From the NCBI RefSeq assembly GCF_052857255.1, contig NC_135505.1:60183149-60247148 (forward strand): a stretch of 64,000 nt of DNA. The letters run 5' to 3'. How positions within the stretch are numbered: position 1 is the first letter of the stretch; the number at the start of each line of letters is the position of its first letter. The notes under the pieces are model-generated. The model saw only the letters and a list, made by a program, of their open reading frames with translations. It ran no database searches and was not told the DNA's origin. Below are positions 63,819 to 64,000 of the stretch, piece by piece. The stretch comes from Amblyomma americanum. Its lineage: Eukaryota > Arthropoda > Arachnida > Ixodida > Ixodidae. Position numbers and translations under genes: made by a program.

Positions 63819-64000
63819 CTGAAGAAGTGGCATGACAATTATTGAAATGTAAAATATTTTAAAAATTGAAGCATATCCTTGTGCAGTTTCAACCACTTCT
63901 GGCTGTAGTATACATGCCAGATGTCTTCAGTATTAAAAAAAAAGGTTTGGTTTTCGTAATGATTGCAGTAGTTTACTGCATGACCACTTAAAACTGAATA

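Overview
The window is eukaryotic and looks like a hard-tick (Ixodida) nuclear genome. It has intron-containing host genes with GT..AG splice sites, tRNA-derived SINEs of the tick Ruka type, several non-LTR (LINE) families, a Ty3/gypsy element, and DNA transposons of the Tigger/pogo, P and PIF/Harbinger superfamilies. There are no operons, rRNA genes or CRISPR arrays. The tick assignment is inferred from repeat style and was not tested by a search.

Layout. 0-10.6 kb: two tandem arrays, then a pile of minus-strand LINE fragments with tetranucleotide tails, one nested LINE (13-bp target duplication) and a small hAT-like MITE. 10.7-14.4 kb: three plus-strand exons of a Ufm1-specific protease (UFSP1-like); the second carries the catalytic-Cys motif and an in-frame TGA. 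16.7-18.8 kb: a decayed Tigger element with TA target duplication. 18.8-21.2 kb: a minus-strand four-exon gene (512 codons, all splice phases agree) combining a SWIM zinc finger with a YqaJ/lambda-exonuclease-like nuclease. 23.4-23.6 kb: one exon of methylthioribose-1-phosphate isomerase (MRI1-like), minus strand. 24.3-27.7 kb: LINE fragments.

27.7-41.9 kb is the main find: a 14.1-kb P-superfamily-like transposon with terminal inverted repeats and an 8-bp target duplication, inserted in a LINE ORF1 zinc-knuckle region. It carries an intron-containing P-type transposase gene on the minus strand and has itself been hit by a young, apparently complete Ty3/gypsy element (142-bp LTRs). The host LINE resumes in frame at 41.87 kb, continues through a T/G-rich spacer (with a SINE) into its endonuclease ORF at 43.4 kb, and is broken again by a second, THAP-containing P-type element at about 43.76-47.64 kb. 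At 48.0 kb it meets a minus-strand I-like LINE (to 56.4 kb) whose 3' end is split by a 4.2-kb PIF/Harbinger element carrying a transposase and a divergent Myb/SANT-like gene.

56.4-64 kb: a GTTGA-rich patch, then four phase-consistent minus-strand exons of a BEN-domain, coiled-coil host gene. Its introns hold two SINE copies and a TTAA-flanked 386-bp inverted-repeat MITE.

Most of the window is therefore transposon stratigraphy that can be ordered by nesting. The host genes are the UFSP1-like, MRI1-like and BEN-domain exons, plus possibly the SWIM/YqaJ gene.
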